From assembly GCF_001719125.1 (NCBI RefSeq), contig NZ_CP017006.1, forward strand, positions 1,240,001 through 1,304,000: a stretch of 64,000 nt of DNA, read 5' to 3'. This document shows positions 47,219-58,746 of this stretch, one piece after another. A program made the translations under genes and the position numbers. Each line of letters begins with the position of its first letter. The first letter of the stretch is position 1. Below the pieces are notes generated by a model. That model was not told where the DNA came from. It searched no databases and saw only the letters and a program-made list of their open reading frames with translations. The stretch comes from Sulfolobus sp. A20 (lineage in GTDB: Archaea > Thermoproteota > Thermoprotei_A > Sulfolobales > Sulfolobaceae).

Positions 47219-47686
47219 ATGCTATTCCATACCATAGAACTAATCCTGATCAGTATTACAGTATTTTTTGGGATGGAGTTCATAGCTAGAGGTCTACATA
47301 AATACGTCATGCATGGTTATCTATGGATATTACATGAAGACCATCATAAGGAAAAACAAGCTGAGATAGAGAAAAATGATGCCTTTGGAATTTTATTCGC
47401 ATCAATAGCAATATTTCTAATAATAGAGTGGTTAAGTACTGGGAGTCTACTATTCTTGTCTGTAGCGTTAGGGATGACTGCATATGGCTTAGCTTACTTT
47501 TTTATTCATGATATGATCATCCACGATAGGCATTTACATCTAAGGTCTTGGGGTTTAAAACACAGATTATTTAGACAGCTTATTTTAGTTCATGACGTTC
47601 ATCACAAGGAAGGAAGAGGGAATTGGGGTTTTCTACTGGTAATTAAGGGTATAGACAAGATTCCTAACGAGAGTGAAATTAAGTGA
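47219..47686 (+). CDS. crtZ: Beta-carotene hydroxylase
   Basis: 155 residues from the ATG at 47219. Four His boxes: HKYVMH (27-32), HEDHH (39-43), [11 protein letters not shown] and HDVHH, as in CrtZ diiron hydroxylases that turn beta-carotene into zeaxanthin. The frame continues open upstream to a TTG at 47129, but the family starts right at this helix, and TTTATATTAAG at ~47187-47197 lies 22-32 bases upstream. The 4-base overlap at its end joins it to crtI. Confidence 0.9.
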   Translation: MLFHTIELILISITVFFGMEFIARGLHKYVMHGYLWILHEDHHKEKQAEIEKNDAFGILFASIAIFLIIEWLSTGSLLFLSVALGMTAYGLAYFFIHDMIIHDRHLHLRSWGLKHRLFRQLILVHDVHHKEGRGNWGFLLVIKGIDKIPNESEIK

Positions 47687-49092
47687 ATGTAGTTATAGTA
47701 GGTTCTGGGATAGGAGGATTATCAACAGCACTATATTTACAGAGAAAAGGTTTTCAAGTCACTGTGTTAGAAAAACTAAGTGAACCTGGGGGAAGGGCTA
47801 GGAATTTTTCAGTGGGAGAATTCTCTTTTGATATGGGTCCCTCATGGTACTTAATGCCAGAAGTATTTCAAAAGTTTTACCGAGAAGTAGGAGAAGAAGT
47901 TCCAGAAATAGAGAAAGTTGATCCTCTATTTTCTCTGTATGTAGGAAAATTAAATGAGTTAGGCAGAGGTGTTGATATATATGCCTCTGAACCTAACGTA
48001 ATTAAAGGCGATGTTGAAAAGTATATAGAAGATACGAAGTTCATGTATGAACTTGCAATGGAGAGGTTTCTTTTCAAAGAAATGAGAATTAGTGACATGT
48101 TTGATAGTGTCATAATTAAAAACTTTAGGAAATTCCCCATATTCTTGAATTTGGATTCATTTAACAGGAGGTACTTTAAGGATGATGTTTCATTGAAGGC
48201 TGTAGGTTTTTCTTCAGTGTTTTTAGGAGGTTCTCCTTTTAGCACTCCTGCAATATATGCAATGGTGAACTACGCAATCTTGGGGAAAGGTGTATATTAT
48301 CCAAAGGGTGGATTTAAGGGTTTGGTAAATAAATTATTCGAGGCATGTAAGAGAGCTGGAGTCGATTTCTTGTTTAACTTTGAAGTAGATAGAGTAAAGG
48401 TAAAGGAGAACAAGGTTATATATGTTGAATCAGAGGGTAGGAAGGTAGATGGAGATCTTTTTGTATTTAATATGGATTATCATTACGCTGACCTTCTCCT
48501 GCCCCCCGAATACGCATTAGGAGAGTATTATTGGGAAAGGAGAAAATTAGCTCCTTCTGCTATTTTAGGTTATTTAGGCGTAGAAGGAGAGGTTAGGTCA
48601 AGCCATCATACCATAATAATTAATGGAGACTGGAAGATGCATTTTGACTCAATATGTAAAGGTAAGGAAATAGATGTGGGGAACATGTCATATTATGTGA
48701 GTTATAGGAAAGCTACTGACAAGAATTTAAAGGGTGATGATTTAGTTTTTCTCATTCCAATACCTCCAGGTTTTAAGGAAAGGGAAGAGTATTTGTTAAA
48801 TAAAGCAATTGAAGATTTTAAGATAAAGACTGGTTCTAATTTTGTCATAAAGTTTAAGAGAACTTTTGGACTTCTTGATTTTATGAGAAATTATAATGCA
48901 TATAAGGGAACAGCATTTGGTCTTTCTCACACTTTAAGTCAAACTGGTCCTTTCAGACCTCCTTTGAAGAATAAGAGTATAGACAATTTATTTTATGTGG
49001 GACAATATACTCAGCCCGGCATAGGTGTTCCCATGGTTACTATATCTTCAATGTTAGTAGGAGAGAAAATCATTACCTCGATGCGGAGATAA
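47683..49092 (+). CDS. crtI: Phytoene desaturase
   Basis: 469 residues. The N-terminal FAD motif is [20 protein letters not shown], then [13 protein letters not shown] and [11 protein letters not shown]; the C-terminal FAD block is [21 protein letters not shown]. CrtI-type desaturases take phytoene to lycopene. It starts with GTG overlapping the crtZ stop, so crtZ-crtI form the rightward operon opposite crtB-crtY-GT. No signal peptide; membrane-associated. Confidence 0.95.
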   Translation: MNVVIVGSGIGGLSTALYLQRKGFQVTVLEKLSEPGGRARNFSVGEFSFDMGPSWYLMPEVFQKFYREVGEEVPEIEKVDPLFSLYVGKLNELGRGVDIYASEPNVIKGDVEKYIEDTKFMYELAMERFLFKEMRISDMFDSVIIKNFRKFPIFLNLDSFNRRYFKDDVSLKAVGFSSVFLGGSPFSTPAIYAMVNYAILGKGVYYPKGGFKGLVNKLFEACKRAGVDFLFNFEVDRVKVKENKVIYVESEGRKVDGDLFVFNMDYHYADLLLPPEYALGEYYWERRKLAPSAILGYLGVEGEVRSSHHTIIINGDWKMHFDSICKGKEIDVGNMSYYVSYRKATDKNLKGDDLVFLIPIPPGFKEREEYLLNKAIEDFKIKTGSNFVIKFKRTFGLLDFMRNYNAYKGTAFGLSHTLSQTGPFRPPLKNKSIDNLFYVGQYTQPGIGVPMVTISSMLVGEKIITSMRR

Positions 49093-49317
49093 TAAGGAAT
49101 AACTTAACTTTTTATTATTATATGGTAAAAACATTCTAATGACCCCTTAACCTTTATAGTATCTTTAAAAGCTCAAATGGATATAACTATGTAAATTTTA
49201 ACGGAAAATTAGCTATGAAGGGATCTTAGTTATTCATGTCTAATCTTTAATTTATATAAGTTAACACATGAAGGTTGGTATATAAAACTTAATTACTCTA
49301 TTCTCTAAATATAAGTT

Positions 49318-50190
49318 GTGGTATATAGACAGTGTATCAAATGGAAGAAGGGCTTAGTTAATACTCAGTGTGAAATAGAAGTTCAAGTTAGTGATGATAA
49401 CGAGGTATATATTATAAAAAATGGAATAGTGAAAAGAGTTAAGAGTGAAAGTGACATTATGCCTTACATTAGCGCTATTTCTTCAGCGTTTAGAGCTATA
49501 GTCTTAAGTAGATTAGATCCAGTTTTGGCTGATAGATTATACAGATTAATTTACAAGTTACCTCCTTTTACTGAAATTAGAAAGGTCTCAGAGAGGGCTT
49601 ATTCCATATGGAGTGGATCATATCCTAGTTTCGTTGTATTTTTGGACCTCAGCCCCGACACAATAAAATATTTACCCCCCACTAGACTTATAGAGATAGA
49701 CTCTCAGTATTACGCTCATATAGAGCCTTTAAGTAAGAGTATGGAAAAATATGCTGAATGGGCTAACAATACAGCTTATATTTACGGTAATCAGATGTGT
49801 ATTGCATTAAGAGGATGCACATCCTTTGGTGATGAAGCTTACAGTATAAGAAGTATTGATCAAAACCTTAACGTAGTGAAACTATGGCTATTTTACATAA
49901 TCTTTGGGTCAGGTATTCTTGTTGTAAATAATAACGTAAACAATTTAGAAAAATTCGTCATTTTAAGATACGATAAGGGGTTTGAATTTCTTGAAAGCTC
50001 GAATGATAATGGGAAGTTGGGAATAGAGGCGGATAACAAGAGGATACGTTTAACATTAGACAATGAGGAACTGCTTAATGTAGATTACACTTCCTCACAA
50101 TACATACAATTTTCATATCCATTGAGTTGGAAAAGTAGGTATTCAATAAACGACTTTGTATCATCATTAAAGATGTGGAAGGGTAAGTAG
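49318..50190 (+). CDS. Hypothetical protein
   Basis: 290 residues, soluble, Tyr- and Asp-rich, no recognised motif. Blocks such as LSRLDPVLADRLYRLIYKLP and QMCIALRGCTSFGDEAYSIRS are well formed, and a hydrophobic stretch VKLWLFYIIFGSGILVVNN could be a membrane segment. Starts with GTG after a TATA-like CTCTAAATATAA. It is convergent with the NRAMP gene, 10 bases apart. Confidence 0.6.
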   Translation: MVYRQCIKWKKGLVNTQCEIEVQVSDDNEVYIIKNGIVKRVKSESDIMPYISAISSAFRAIVLSRLDPVLADRLYRLIYKLPPFTEIRKVSERAYSIWSGSYPSFVVFLDLSPDTIKYLPPTRLIEIDSQYYAHIEPLSKSMEKYAEWANNTAYIYGNQMCIALRGCTSFGDEAYSIRSIDQNLNVVKLWLFYIIFGSGILVVNNNVNNLEKFVILRYDKGFEFLESSNDNGKLGIEADNKRIRLTLDNEELLNVDYTSSQYIQFSYPLSWKSRYSINDFVSSLKMWKGK

Positions 50191-50200
50191 AAGAATTATG

Positions 50201-51424
50201 TTAATAAATTAGAGACATGAATCCACTAATTCCTATTAACGCCATGGTAATCCAGTAAATTATCAATCTAGTTTTACCATATGCATAGTCCCCCATTATT
50301 TTCCTATCTCCTACGAGAATTCCTATGAAGAAGGCAGGAATTAGGGCTACTATAGGTGAAATAGACATTAGAGTTAAGACAAAATTTACTATCTTGTCAA
50401 AATTATTGCTAAATATCATTACTACTATTAAAGCCGGTACACTTTCCGTAAGGTAAAGCCAAACTAAGTTCTTATAACTCTTTTCATCATATGGATCGTA
50501 TTTATTCAAGGACTCTAAAGTGCCCCATGCACTTCCAAAAGACTCTACGATTAGTGCTAAGAAGCCAGCACTAATTAATCCTATACCAAAAATATAGGGA
50601 GATAGGTTACCAGAGATTATTGAAAGAGCTTGAGATACTTGTTCATAGTTTAATGGATCTACAGACTTTGAAATACCAGTCGTCGCTAGTTCTATTGCTA
50701 CCATCAATGCCTCTGAAACGATAGCTCCTATTATAGTTTCATAAGACGACCATCTAACCTTCACTTCAGATGATGAATTGGCATCTATGTACTTGTAAGC
50801 AGTAGCGGAAGCTTGATAAAACAACATGAATGGCATTATTACTGCTCCTATATTTGCTGCTACCAGAAAAATAAACGATGGTGAGGAGGAGAAATAGAAT
50901 ATTTGCTGATTAGGGACTATTCCCCTTAATCCCGCTTGAATTATAAATGAAATCATCAATATGAATGATATTCCCAATAATATTTTTTCTGCCTTTGTAT
51001 ATTTTTTCGTAAGTATTATAGCAAGATGAATTAGGAAAAATGAAGGTAAGCTTATGTAAATAGGTATGCCTAGGATTAAGGAACCAACAGCTATTCCACT
51101 GTACTCCACTACATACGTAAAGACGTCTACTCCAAACATAGGCATTGAAGATAGAAGGGCCAAACTAGTAGAGAATTTTCCTCTAATCAAGCTTCCAAGA
51201 CCCTTTCCATTGTTCACTGCACCTATCCTACCGGCAGCGTCTTGAATAAGAAATAGTGGTAAAGTTAAGAGCAATAATAGCCATACTAATCTGTAGCCGT
51301 ATTCTTGTCCATCAGCTACGCCCGTTAAAACGCTTGCAGCATCAACATCAGCCATCATAACTATCCATGCGGGTCCAAAGAGTTTTATCGCATCCTTAAT
51401 GGTCACAGTATTATCTGTTCTCAT
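50201..51424 (-). CDS. NRAMP-family metal transporter with an altered metal site
   Basis: 407 residues, eleven helices. Helix 1 shows MADVDAASVLTGVADG (D26, D28) where the family has D-P-G-N, and helix 6 has GAVIMPFMLFYQASAT with Met of the M-P-H motif but Phe for His. Overall order and the QDAAGRIGA loop match NRAMP proteins. The missing Asn of DPGN is reminiscent of the NRMT (Mg2+) branch. Selectivity therefore cannot be assumed to be Mn2+ or Fe2+. It imports divalent cations with protons or without. Confidence 0.85.
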   Translation of the reverse strand: MRTDNTVTIKDAIKLFGPAWIVMMADVDAASVLTGVADGQEYGYRLVWLLLLLTLPLFLIQDAAGRIGAVNNGKGLGSLIRGKFSTSLALLSSMPMFGVDVFTYVVEYSGIAVGSLILGIPIYISLPSFFLIHLAIILTKKYTKAEKILLGISFILMISFIIQAGLRGIVPNQQIFYFSSSPSFIFLVAANIGAVIMPFMLFYQASATAYKYIDANSSSEVKVRWSSYETIIGAIVSEALMVAIELATTGISKSVDPLNYEQVSQALSIISGNLSPYIFGIGLISAGFLALIVESFGSAWGTLESLNKYDPYDEKSYKNLVWLYLTESVPALIVVMIFSNNFDKIVNFVLTLMSISPIVALIPAFFIGILVGDRKIMGDYAYGKTRLIIYWITMALIGISGFMSLIY

Positions 51425-51533
51425 ACCCCTTTATATTCTTTACGCCTAATCGTAATTGGATAAATTTAGTTTACTTTATATCAACTAAAGTATGAATTGA
51501 AAATTTTATTAAGTAACGAGATGATAGTATCAT

Positions 51534-52685
51534 ATGATAAAGAGGTTAGGCGTAGTTGGAGCTGGAACCATGGGTCATGGAATAGCCGAGGTATCAGCGT
51601 TAGCTGGTTTTGAAGTTTATGTTATCGACGTTTCTTGGGACTTCTTAAATAGGGCTAAACAAAGAATAAATGAATCATTGATAAAATTTTATGAAAAAGG
51701 GATATTAAAGGAAAAACCTGAGAACGTGATGAGTAGAATAAATTTTTCCGTTTCCTATGATGTATTGAAAGACGCAGATTTCGTAATAGAGGCGGTTCCA
51801 GAGTTAATTGATTTAAAGAGAAAAGTTTTTGAAAACTTAGACAAGGTCACTCCACAAAATACTATTTTAACTTCTAACACTTCGTCAATTCCCATATCAA
51901 CAATTGCTGAAGTTACAAAGAGGCGAGAAAAGGTGATAGGGATGCATTTCTTTAACCCTCCACCCATAATGAAATTAGTTGAAATAGTGCCGAGTAAATA
52001 TACGTCTGAGGAAGTTATTAATGTGACGATTGAGCTAGCTAATAAGATGGGTAAAATACCGGTTAGGCTAAGAGTTGAAGTTCCAGGTTTCGTGAGTAAT
52101 AGGATCTTTTTAAGGCTATTACAAGAGGCGTGTAGGGAAGTGGAGAGCGGAGAGGCAACAATTCAAGAGGTAGACAGTTCAGCGAGGAATGGTTTAAAAT
52201 TACCAATGGGCATATTTGAGTTAGCTGACTACGTAGGTTTAGATGTGGTAGTAGATTTATGGAAGGTTATAGTAGAGAGCGGGACAGCCGAAGATGTGAA
52301 GTGTTCTCTGTATCAAAGAAGAGTGGACAATAAGGAGTTAGGTGTAAAAAGTGGTAAAGGTTTCTACGTTTATCCAGAGCCTGGAAAATATAAGAAAGTT
52401 GAACTACCTCAACATAGTAAAGTAGACCCTGCTAGGCTAATTTCATTGGCGGTTAATGAGGCTAGTTGGCTTATTGAAAATAATATAGTTAATGCTAAAG
52501 ATATTGATACAGTAATGGTTTATGGATTTAATTTCCCTAGAGGGATATTAGAGATTGCTGATGAATTAGGAGTTAATAAAATTTACCAACATTTAGTTGA
52601 CATTTATTCCAAAGGATATAAGGCTTACAAACCCAATAAAATTCTAGAAGAGATGGTAAAAGAAGGTAAAAAAGGATTTTATTAA
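51534..52685 (+). CDS. 3-hydroxyacyl-CoA dehydrogenase (stand-alone)
   Basis: 383 residues. NAD-binding G-x-G-x-x-G is [14 protein letters not shown] (6-19), the catalytic His lies in [17 protein letters not shown], and [16 protein letters not shown] and the second C-terminal repeat (~290-383) complete the family. It oxidises 3-hydroxyacyl-CoA in fatty-acid or carbon-fixation-linked steps. Many Sulfolobales genes fuse this domain to crotonase; here it is alone, which may point to 3-hydroxybutyryl-CoA use. Confidence 0.9.
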   Translation: MIKRLGVVGAGTMGHGIAEVSALAGFEVYVIDVSWDFLNRAKQRINESLIKFYEKGILKEKPENVMSRINFSVSYDVLKDADFVIEAVPELIDLKRKVFENLDKVTPQNTILTSNTSSIPISTIAEVTKRREKVIGMHFFNPPPIMKLVEIVPSKYTSEEVINVTIELANKMGKIPVRLRVEVPGFVSNRIFLRLLQEACREVESGEATIQEVDSSARNGLKLPMGIFELADYVGLDVVVDLWKVIVESGTAEDVKCSLYQRRVDNKELGVKSGKGFYVYPEPGKYKKVELPQHSKVDPARLISLAVNEASWLIENNIVNAKDIDTVMVYGFNFPRGILEIADELGVNKIYQHLVDIYSKGYKAYKPNKILEEMVKEGKKGFY

Positions 52686-52850
52686 GTATTAGCTGAGGAA
52701 AGTATATACATTGTGATATATCTATAGCGAGAAATGAAAGAATCTTACTTCTTTGCTCAACTTACTCAAGAATCTCGCTTTTATTGCTGGAAGAAGGTTA
52801 AATATCAAGATAATGATTTAAAACTTTCATAAGAAAGAATAGGATACACA

Positions 52851-52899
52851 AATGATAATAGAGTGATAAACCTCGCCTTTTAGGGCGGGAGCTGATCAG
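52851..52899 (+). repeat. Solo hairpin element, copy 11
   Basis: AATGATAATAGAGTGATAAA, CCTCGCC, TTTTA, GGGCGGGA, GCTGATCAG. The TGATAA block and hairpin are kept; the tail has one changed section (GCTGATCAG for GGAGGTCAG). Confidence 0.75.
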
Positions 52900-52930
52900 T
52901 TTATATGTTCATTGTATTTTTAAATGCTAT

Positions 52931-54190
52931 CTATAAATCATAGTCTTCCCAGTACTTTTTCATAATTTGATCATCTAAGTCCACTCCTAATCCAGGGTCA
53001 TCAGTAAGCTTTATAATTCCATTTTCGATGATTCTTCTCTTAGGCTTTACGATTTCATTCCAAAATGGTACGTCATGTCCGTGAAATTCTACAAATCCAA
53101 AAGTATTAGCTATGCTGGCTAAATGAGCGTGAGCTAAAGTACCAATAGGCGAGGAAATATTATGGGGAGAGAACTCTATATCATACATTGATGCAAGCTC
53201 TGCTATTCTTCTCCCCTCAGTAATTCCTCCAGCTTTAACTATGTCTGGCGCCCAGACTCTTACACCAGTATTTAGCAAATCCTTAAACTGAACTACAGTG
53301 TACAGATTTTCTCCAGTCTCTATCGGAGTAGAGCATTGGGAAGTAAGAAGTTTTAACTCATCAAAATTACTAACGGACATTATTGCTGGTATCGGGTCCT
53401 CAATCCACCTCAGTCTATAAGGATCTAATGCCTTGCAAATCCTTATTGCAGTATTTAAATTATATCTCCAATGAAGGTCAACCATTATTTCTACCTCATC
53501 TCCTACTGCTTCTCTCACAGCTCTAACTATACTAGCCATGTAATCTATATCCTTAAGAGATAAGTCTCCAGACATAATCCTCCTTATATCCACATAAGGG
53601 GTAGGAACGTCTAAGTCGAACTTCATCGCTGTAAATCCCTCATTTTTCATCTTTAAAGCCCTCTTAGAATATGCTTCTGGCGTATAATCCTCATTCCATC
53701 TCTCTATAGATAATCTACCATGAATAGGGTTGTTATCAGTTAATAATCTACCTCTCTCTACCTCAGCTTCTTTTATCCAAGGTAGTTTGGCGGGTAAATG
53801 TAGTGCATTCATGGCTTCTAGACCTTTTCCACCATGGGCATCAACGTAAACGGGTATTTCTGTCCTATCTCCTCCTAACAATCTATAGATAGGTAAGTTC
53901 AAGTATTTGCCTATTAAGTCAAATAACGCTATATTAATTGCTGAGATCATGTGATAAGTTGTGCTCCCTGAGTATAATGTAGCATATCTTAGTTTCTGTT
54001 CAATCCTATTAATCTTAAAGGCGTCTTCTCCAAGTAATAATTGTTTGAACTCACTCTCCATTCCCTTTAATCCGGGTGCTGGACCAGCCTCACCGATACC
54101 ATAAAGGTCTTTAGAATACACTTTAACAAAAGTCCACTCAAAATTAGCTTGAGTCGTAAAAACCTTAAAATCAGTTATCTTAAGCTCCAT
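52931..54190 (-). CDS. Sugar-acid dehydratase, mandelate-racemase branch of the enolase superfamily
   Basis: 419 residues. The capping domain is followed by the barrel with metal ligands in MVDLHWRYN (D), RWIEDPIPA (E) and TPIETGENL (E), a KFDLDVPTP lysine strand (AMKFD), and the histidine SPHNISSPIG. This set matches acid-sugar dehydratases (D-mannonate, gluconate or similar) of the MR group. The neighbouring alpha-mannosidase, glucose dehydrogenase and sugar kinase fit a mannose/mannonate or gluconate route; the substrate is not fixed by sequence. Confidence 0.85.
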   Translation of the reverse strand: MELKITDFKVFTTQANFEWTFVKVYSKDLYGIGEAGPAPGLKGMESEFKQLLLGEDAFKINRIEQKLRYATLYSGSTTYHMISAINIALFDLIGKYLNLPIYRLLGGDRTEIPVYVDAHGGKGLEAMNALHLPAKLPWIKEAEVERGRLLTDNNPIHGRLSIERWNEDYTPEAYSKRALKMKNEGFTAMKFDLDVPTPYVDIRRIMSGDLSLKDIDYMASIVRAVREAVGDEVEIMVDLHWRYNLNTAIRICKALDPYRLRWIEDPIPAIMSVSNFDELKLLTSQCSTPIETGENLYTVVQFKDLLNTGVRVWAPDIVKAGGITEGRRIAELASMYDIEFSPHNISSPIGTLAHAHLASIANTFGFVEFHGHDVPFWNEIVKPKRRIIENGIIKLTDDPGLGVDLDDQIMKKYWEDYDL

Positions 54191-54236
54191 ATGATATATA
54201 ATATGACATAAAAATATTAACTCATATCTTAACTTT

Positions 54237-55835
54237 TCAACCCATGTACGGTTGTTGTTGTGGTTGTTGTTTAGCAGGAGCAGCTGCTATTACGTCATCT
54301 ATTTTTAAAACTGCTGTAGCAGCCTCTGTAGCGCTTTTTATTACTTGCTCCTTAACTCTTAAGGAATCGATGACCTTTAAATCGTACATATTATCATTAA
54401 TTTGACCTTTAATTACGTCGATTCCAGCGTTTTTCAAACCTTTGGCATGTTTGCTCCTTATTTCCACTAATGTGTTTGTTGGATCCATGCCTGCTGTGTT
54501 AGCCAAAGTAACTACGTATTCTTCTAGAGCATCTGCAAAGGCATTAAAGGCAATCTGTTCCTTACCTTTAATCTTGTTCGCACTTTCCTTCAACTTCAAC
54601 GCTAATTCTTCTTCAACAGCACCCCCACCCGGTAATATATACGGTTCGAGTAGTAAATTTCTGACTGAGTTAAATGCATCGTTTAAACTCCTCTCAGCTT
54701 CATCAGTTAATAAACTGCTAGACCCTCTTATTATAACAGTCACAGCTTTAGCCTTGTCCGACTTTATGAAGAGGAACTTATTCTTACCTAGATTTCTCAA
54801 TTCAATTACTTTAACTTCCCCTAGGTCGCTCTCACTTACATCTTTAATACTACTTACTATTCTTGCTCCCGTAGCCCTACTTAGTAGTTCAATATCGCTT
54901 CTTTTAACGTTTTTCACAGCTATAATTCCGTTCTTTGCCATTAGATATGAAGCTACTTCATCAATATCCTTTTGACTTATTACAACTTTAGCTCCTAGAC
55001 TTTTTATCTTATCTACTAGCTGTTTTATGTAGGCTGTTTGTTCATCCAAATAAGCTTTCATCTGCGTTGGATCAGTTATGCCTAATTTCATGTTGATCTC
55101 GGTTTTCTCTAACTTTAATGGGAAATCTATCAGTAATATTTTAACGTTTTCTAGAAACTTTGGCATGTTCTCATTAGCTGGTTCCTTGTCTAAAACAACG
55201 CCATTAAATAACTCACTATCATCAAATTCTCCACTATTTATTTTCACAGTTTTTATGTTCTTTATATCAAGGTTGTACTGTCCATCTCTTTTATCTAAGA
55301 CAGCTAACGACGCCTCTATTACTAATCCTATTATTTTCTCTAATGTACTTTCTGTAGAGAAGAATTTGCTGGATAATGTTGTGTAAATTAAATCGTGAAG
55401 TGCTTTTCTGTTTTCTGGCGTTATCTTATCTGAAATCTCTTTAAGAACTTTCAAGGATTCATTAAGTGCTAATCTGTATCCTTCAATTATAGTCGTGGGG
55501 TGTATCTTTTGGTTTATCAAGTCTTCAGCTTTTTCAAGTAATAAACCTGCTAATACCACAACTGATGTAGTCCCGTCACCCACCTCTGAATCTAACGTTT
55601 TAGCAGTTTCTATTAGAATTTTTGCAGTAGGATGTTCCACTTCCATATTCTTTACTATTGTAGCTCCGTCGTTGGTAATAGTTATATCTTGACCCTCTAT
55701 CAACATCTTGTCTAAACCCTTAGGTCCTAAGCTAGACTTTAACATTTCTGACAATATTTTAGCTACAGCTATGTTATTTAGTATTACGTCATTTCCAGAT
55801 GACCTTTGCGTGCCTTCTTTAAATAGATATGCCAT
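54237..55835 (-). CDS. thsC: Thermosome (group II chaperonin) subunit, gamma type
   Basis: 532 residues: ATP-driven protein folding. Equatorial ATP motifs are LGPKG (36-40), NDGATI (55-60), GDGTTSVVVLAG (86-97) and, near the C terminus, LPGGGAVEEELA. The tail is AKQQPQQQPYMG, unlike the charged or GGM ends of the common alpha and beta subunits. The gamma assignment is by elimination and remembered gene order next to glucose dehydrogenase. Strong T-rich/TATA-like elements lie at 55860-55900. Confidence 0.9.
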   Translation of the reverse strand: MAYLFKEGTQRSSGNDVILNNIAVAKILSEMLKSSLGPKGLDKMLIEGQDITITNDGATIVKNMEVEHPTAKILIETAKTLDSEVGDGTTSVVVLAGLLLEKAEDLINQKIHPTTIIEGYRLALNESLKVLKEISDKITPENRKALHDLIYTTLSSKFFSTESTLEKIIGLVIEASLAVLDKRDGQYNLDIKNIKTVKINSGEFDDSELFNGVVLDKEPANENMPKFLENVKILLIDFPLKLEKTEINMKLGITDPTQMKAYLDEQTAYIKQLVDKIKSLGAKVVISQKDIDEVASYLMAKNGIIAVKNVKRSDIELLSRATGARIVSSIKDVSESDLGEVKVIELRNLGKNKFLFIKSDKAKAVTVIIRGSSSLLTDEAERSLNDAFNSVRNLLLEPYILPGGGAVEEELALKLKESANKIKGKEQIAFNAFADALEEYVVTLANTAGMDPTNTLVEIRSKHAKGLKNAGIDVIKGQINDNMYDLKVIDSLRVKEQVIKSATEAATAVLKIDDVIAAAPAKQQPQQQPYMG

Positions 55836-55934
55836 TTTTTCTATTCACTCTTTATCACACCGCTTAGAAAAGTAAAAAATCTATTCTTTTGTCTACATTT
55901 TATCTAATAAATTACACAATTTTTAATTAAAAAA

Positions 55935-57332
55935 CTAACTACGACCAGACCATTTTTTCTGCTTCCAGATAGTAAATAAGGCAAAAATGTCAGCGAAGAA
56001 CATTAGGGGAAAGGCAAGCATTCCTATTGTGAATTCCCTAAAACTCTTTTTAGTATATAAAATAATTGTAAGAATCATAATAATTGAAACAATAGTAGAT
56101 ATTTCCCCCACGAGGTTATGGAAATTATAGAAGTAATAGAAGAATATTATATTTACATCTAATGGCTTTTGATTTATAACTAATATGTGGCGATGGTAAA
56201 AATAATGATGATAAAAGTTAGGTGAAAGATGTGATAGTTTACTAATTTCTCTTGTAACAGGAGATGGATCTAAGTTAAATACATTATTTATCCTTCTCAC
56301 TATAACATATTCTATGAATTTAATTGGATCCCTAGTTATTACTTTAACGATAATATTCCAATGGGTAAGTATATGCCTCATTACTATTTCAGTGTATAAT
56401 AAATAATTGCTTAAGCTAAGCAATGGAAGCGTATACCAATAAAGTAAAGTAAACGCGTAAAAGAACCCCTTCTTCATGAGAGTTCCATCAGTGAGCTCCT
56501 TTATCAAGAAGAAATTATTCGATCTATACCACCTCACTAACTGTCTTAATAATCCCTTTAAATTATCAGGTGCCTTAGTTTTCACCATTACTTCACTGGT
56601 TACTATTGCCTTATATCCTTTAGAGTAGATGTAATTAGTTATTTGCCTATCATCTCCTAAAATTGTAGTAAACCTCCAAAGTTTAACACTCTTGAAATCA
56701 CCAGATTCAATTAAAGGTCTTATGACCTCAGTTTTTACTAAGATACACTGACCATTTAATGACACTATACTACCTACTTTCTGCAATGCTCTATAACTTA
56801 ACTCTCTTAATCTTTGCATCATCTCGCTAATATAATATACATTTTTATCCTTCCCTGGCATTACCCTTATCTCCGGGCTAACTGCTACTACTTTATCATC
56901 TAGTTTAGAAGATAACTTCTCAATTGCTCCCTTTGGGAGTACAGTATCGCTATCAAGTAGTAATACATAAGGAGTCTTAACATACTTGAATCCTTCCCTT
57001 ATTGCATTCCTCTTCCCACCGTTCTTAGCTAATCCAATAAAAACACCGCCAGACGATTCCACAATCTCTCTATAGGGCTGATCACATCCGTCTCCAACTA
57101 CTATAAAATTAATTCCATTCTCCTTTACGGAATTAATTACTTCTTTAAAAGTATTAACGTTCTCATTATACACTGGTATCAAAGCAGTTATGTCATTTTT
57201 ATTTACTTTACTTGAAGAAAATTTTTGCCTATATGAAAACGCTAAGGGAACAGTAAAGCTTATGTAAATTATAGTTGCGATTGAGATAATAGTGGAGATC
57301 AATAAATAAAATAGTATATCCAGCCTTATCAT
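55935..57332 (-). CDS. Membrane glycosyltransferase, family 2 (processive type)
   Basis: About 465 residues. An N-terminal helix, cytoplasmic GT-A domain with TALIPVYNEN, VVGDGCDQ, KNGGKRNAIREG, LLLDSDTVLP (D-x-D), GDDRQITNYIYSKG and the Q-x-x-R-W motif (LLRQLVRWYRSNNF), then C-terminal helices. This is the layout of hyaluronan/cellulose/chitin-synthase-like enzymes; the product (exopolysaccharide or glycolipid) is unknown. The ATG at 57332 is chosen: CCTTTTTATA on the reverse strand (57361-57370) is the TATA box, ~30 bases upstream. Alternative starts at 57344 and 57377 precede this point. Confidence 0.85.
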   Translation of the reverse strand: MIRLDILFYLLISTIISIATIIYISFTVPLAFSYRQKFSSSKVNKNDITALIPVYNENVNTFKEVINSVKENGINFIVVGDGCDQPYREIVESSGGVFIGLAKNGGKRNAIREGFKYVKTPYVLLLDSDTVLPKGAIEKLSSKLDDKVVAVSPEIRVMPGKDKNVYYISEMMQRLRELSYRALQKVGSIVSLNGQCILVKTEVIRPLIESGDFKSVKLWRFTTILGDDRQITNYIYSKGYKAIVTSEVMVKTKAPDNLKGLLRQLVRWYRSNNFFLIKELTDGTLMKKGFFYAFTLLYWYTLPLLSLSNYLLYTEIVMRHILTHWNIIVKVITRDPIKFIEYVIVRRINNVFNLDPSPVTREISKLSHLSPNFYHHYFYHRHILVINQKPLDVNIIFFYYFYNFHNLVGEISTIVSIIMILTIILYTKKSFREFTIGMLAFPLMFFADIFALFTIWKQKKWSGRS

Positions 57333-57554
57333 TTCCCTATACATATAATGTATGGGAAAATATAAAAAGGTTTCCAAAAGTTTGACATTTAAACATAATA
57401 TATATCAACTTAGATTTATAATGAAACTATTTTAGTATATTTAACACCATAAAACAATAGGAAGATATAACTAGAAACTTATAAAATCTTAGGGAATTTC
57501 GAACTAATAGAATGAGGAAAATTTACTTAAAAAAATTCTTGATTGAAATTTCAA

Positions 57555-58661
<1,107 letters not shown>

Positions 58662-58746
58662 TTATACTACATAAAGTAGAATATAAACCTTTATGTTTAT
58701 GTTAGATAAATAAAAGATCAATATAATTCGATAAATTTAATAATTT

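Noticed and set aside
54237-54290. CAA/TTG-rich repeat at the thermosome end
   Set aside because: It codes the Gln/Pro tail of the chaperonin and needs no other explanation.
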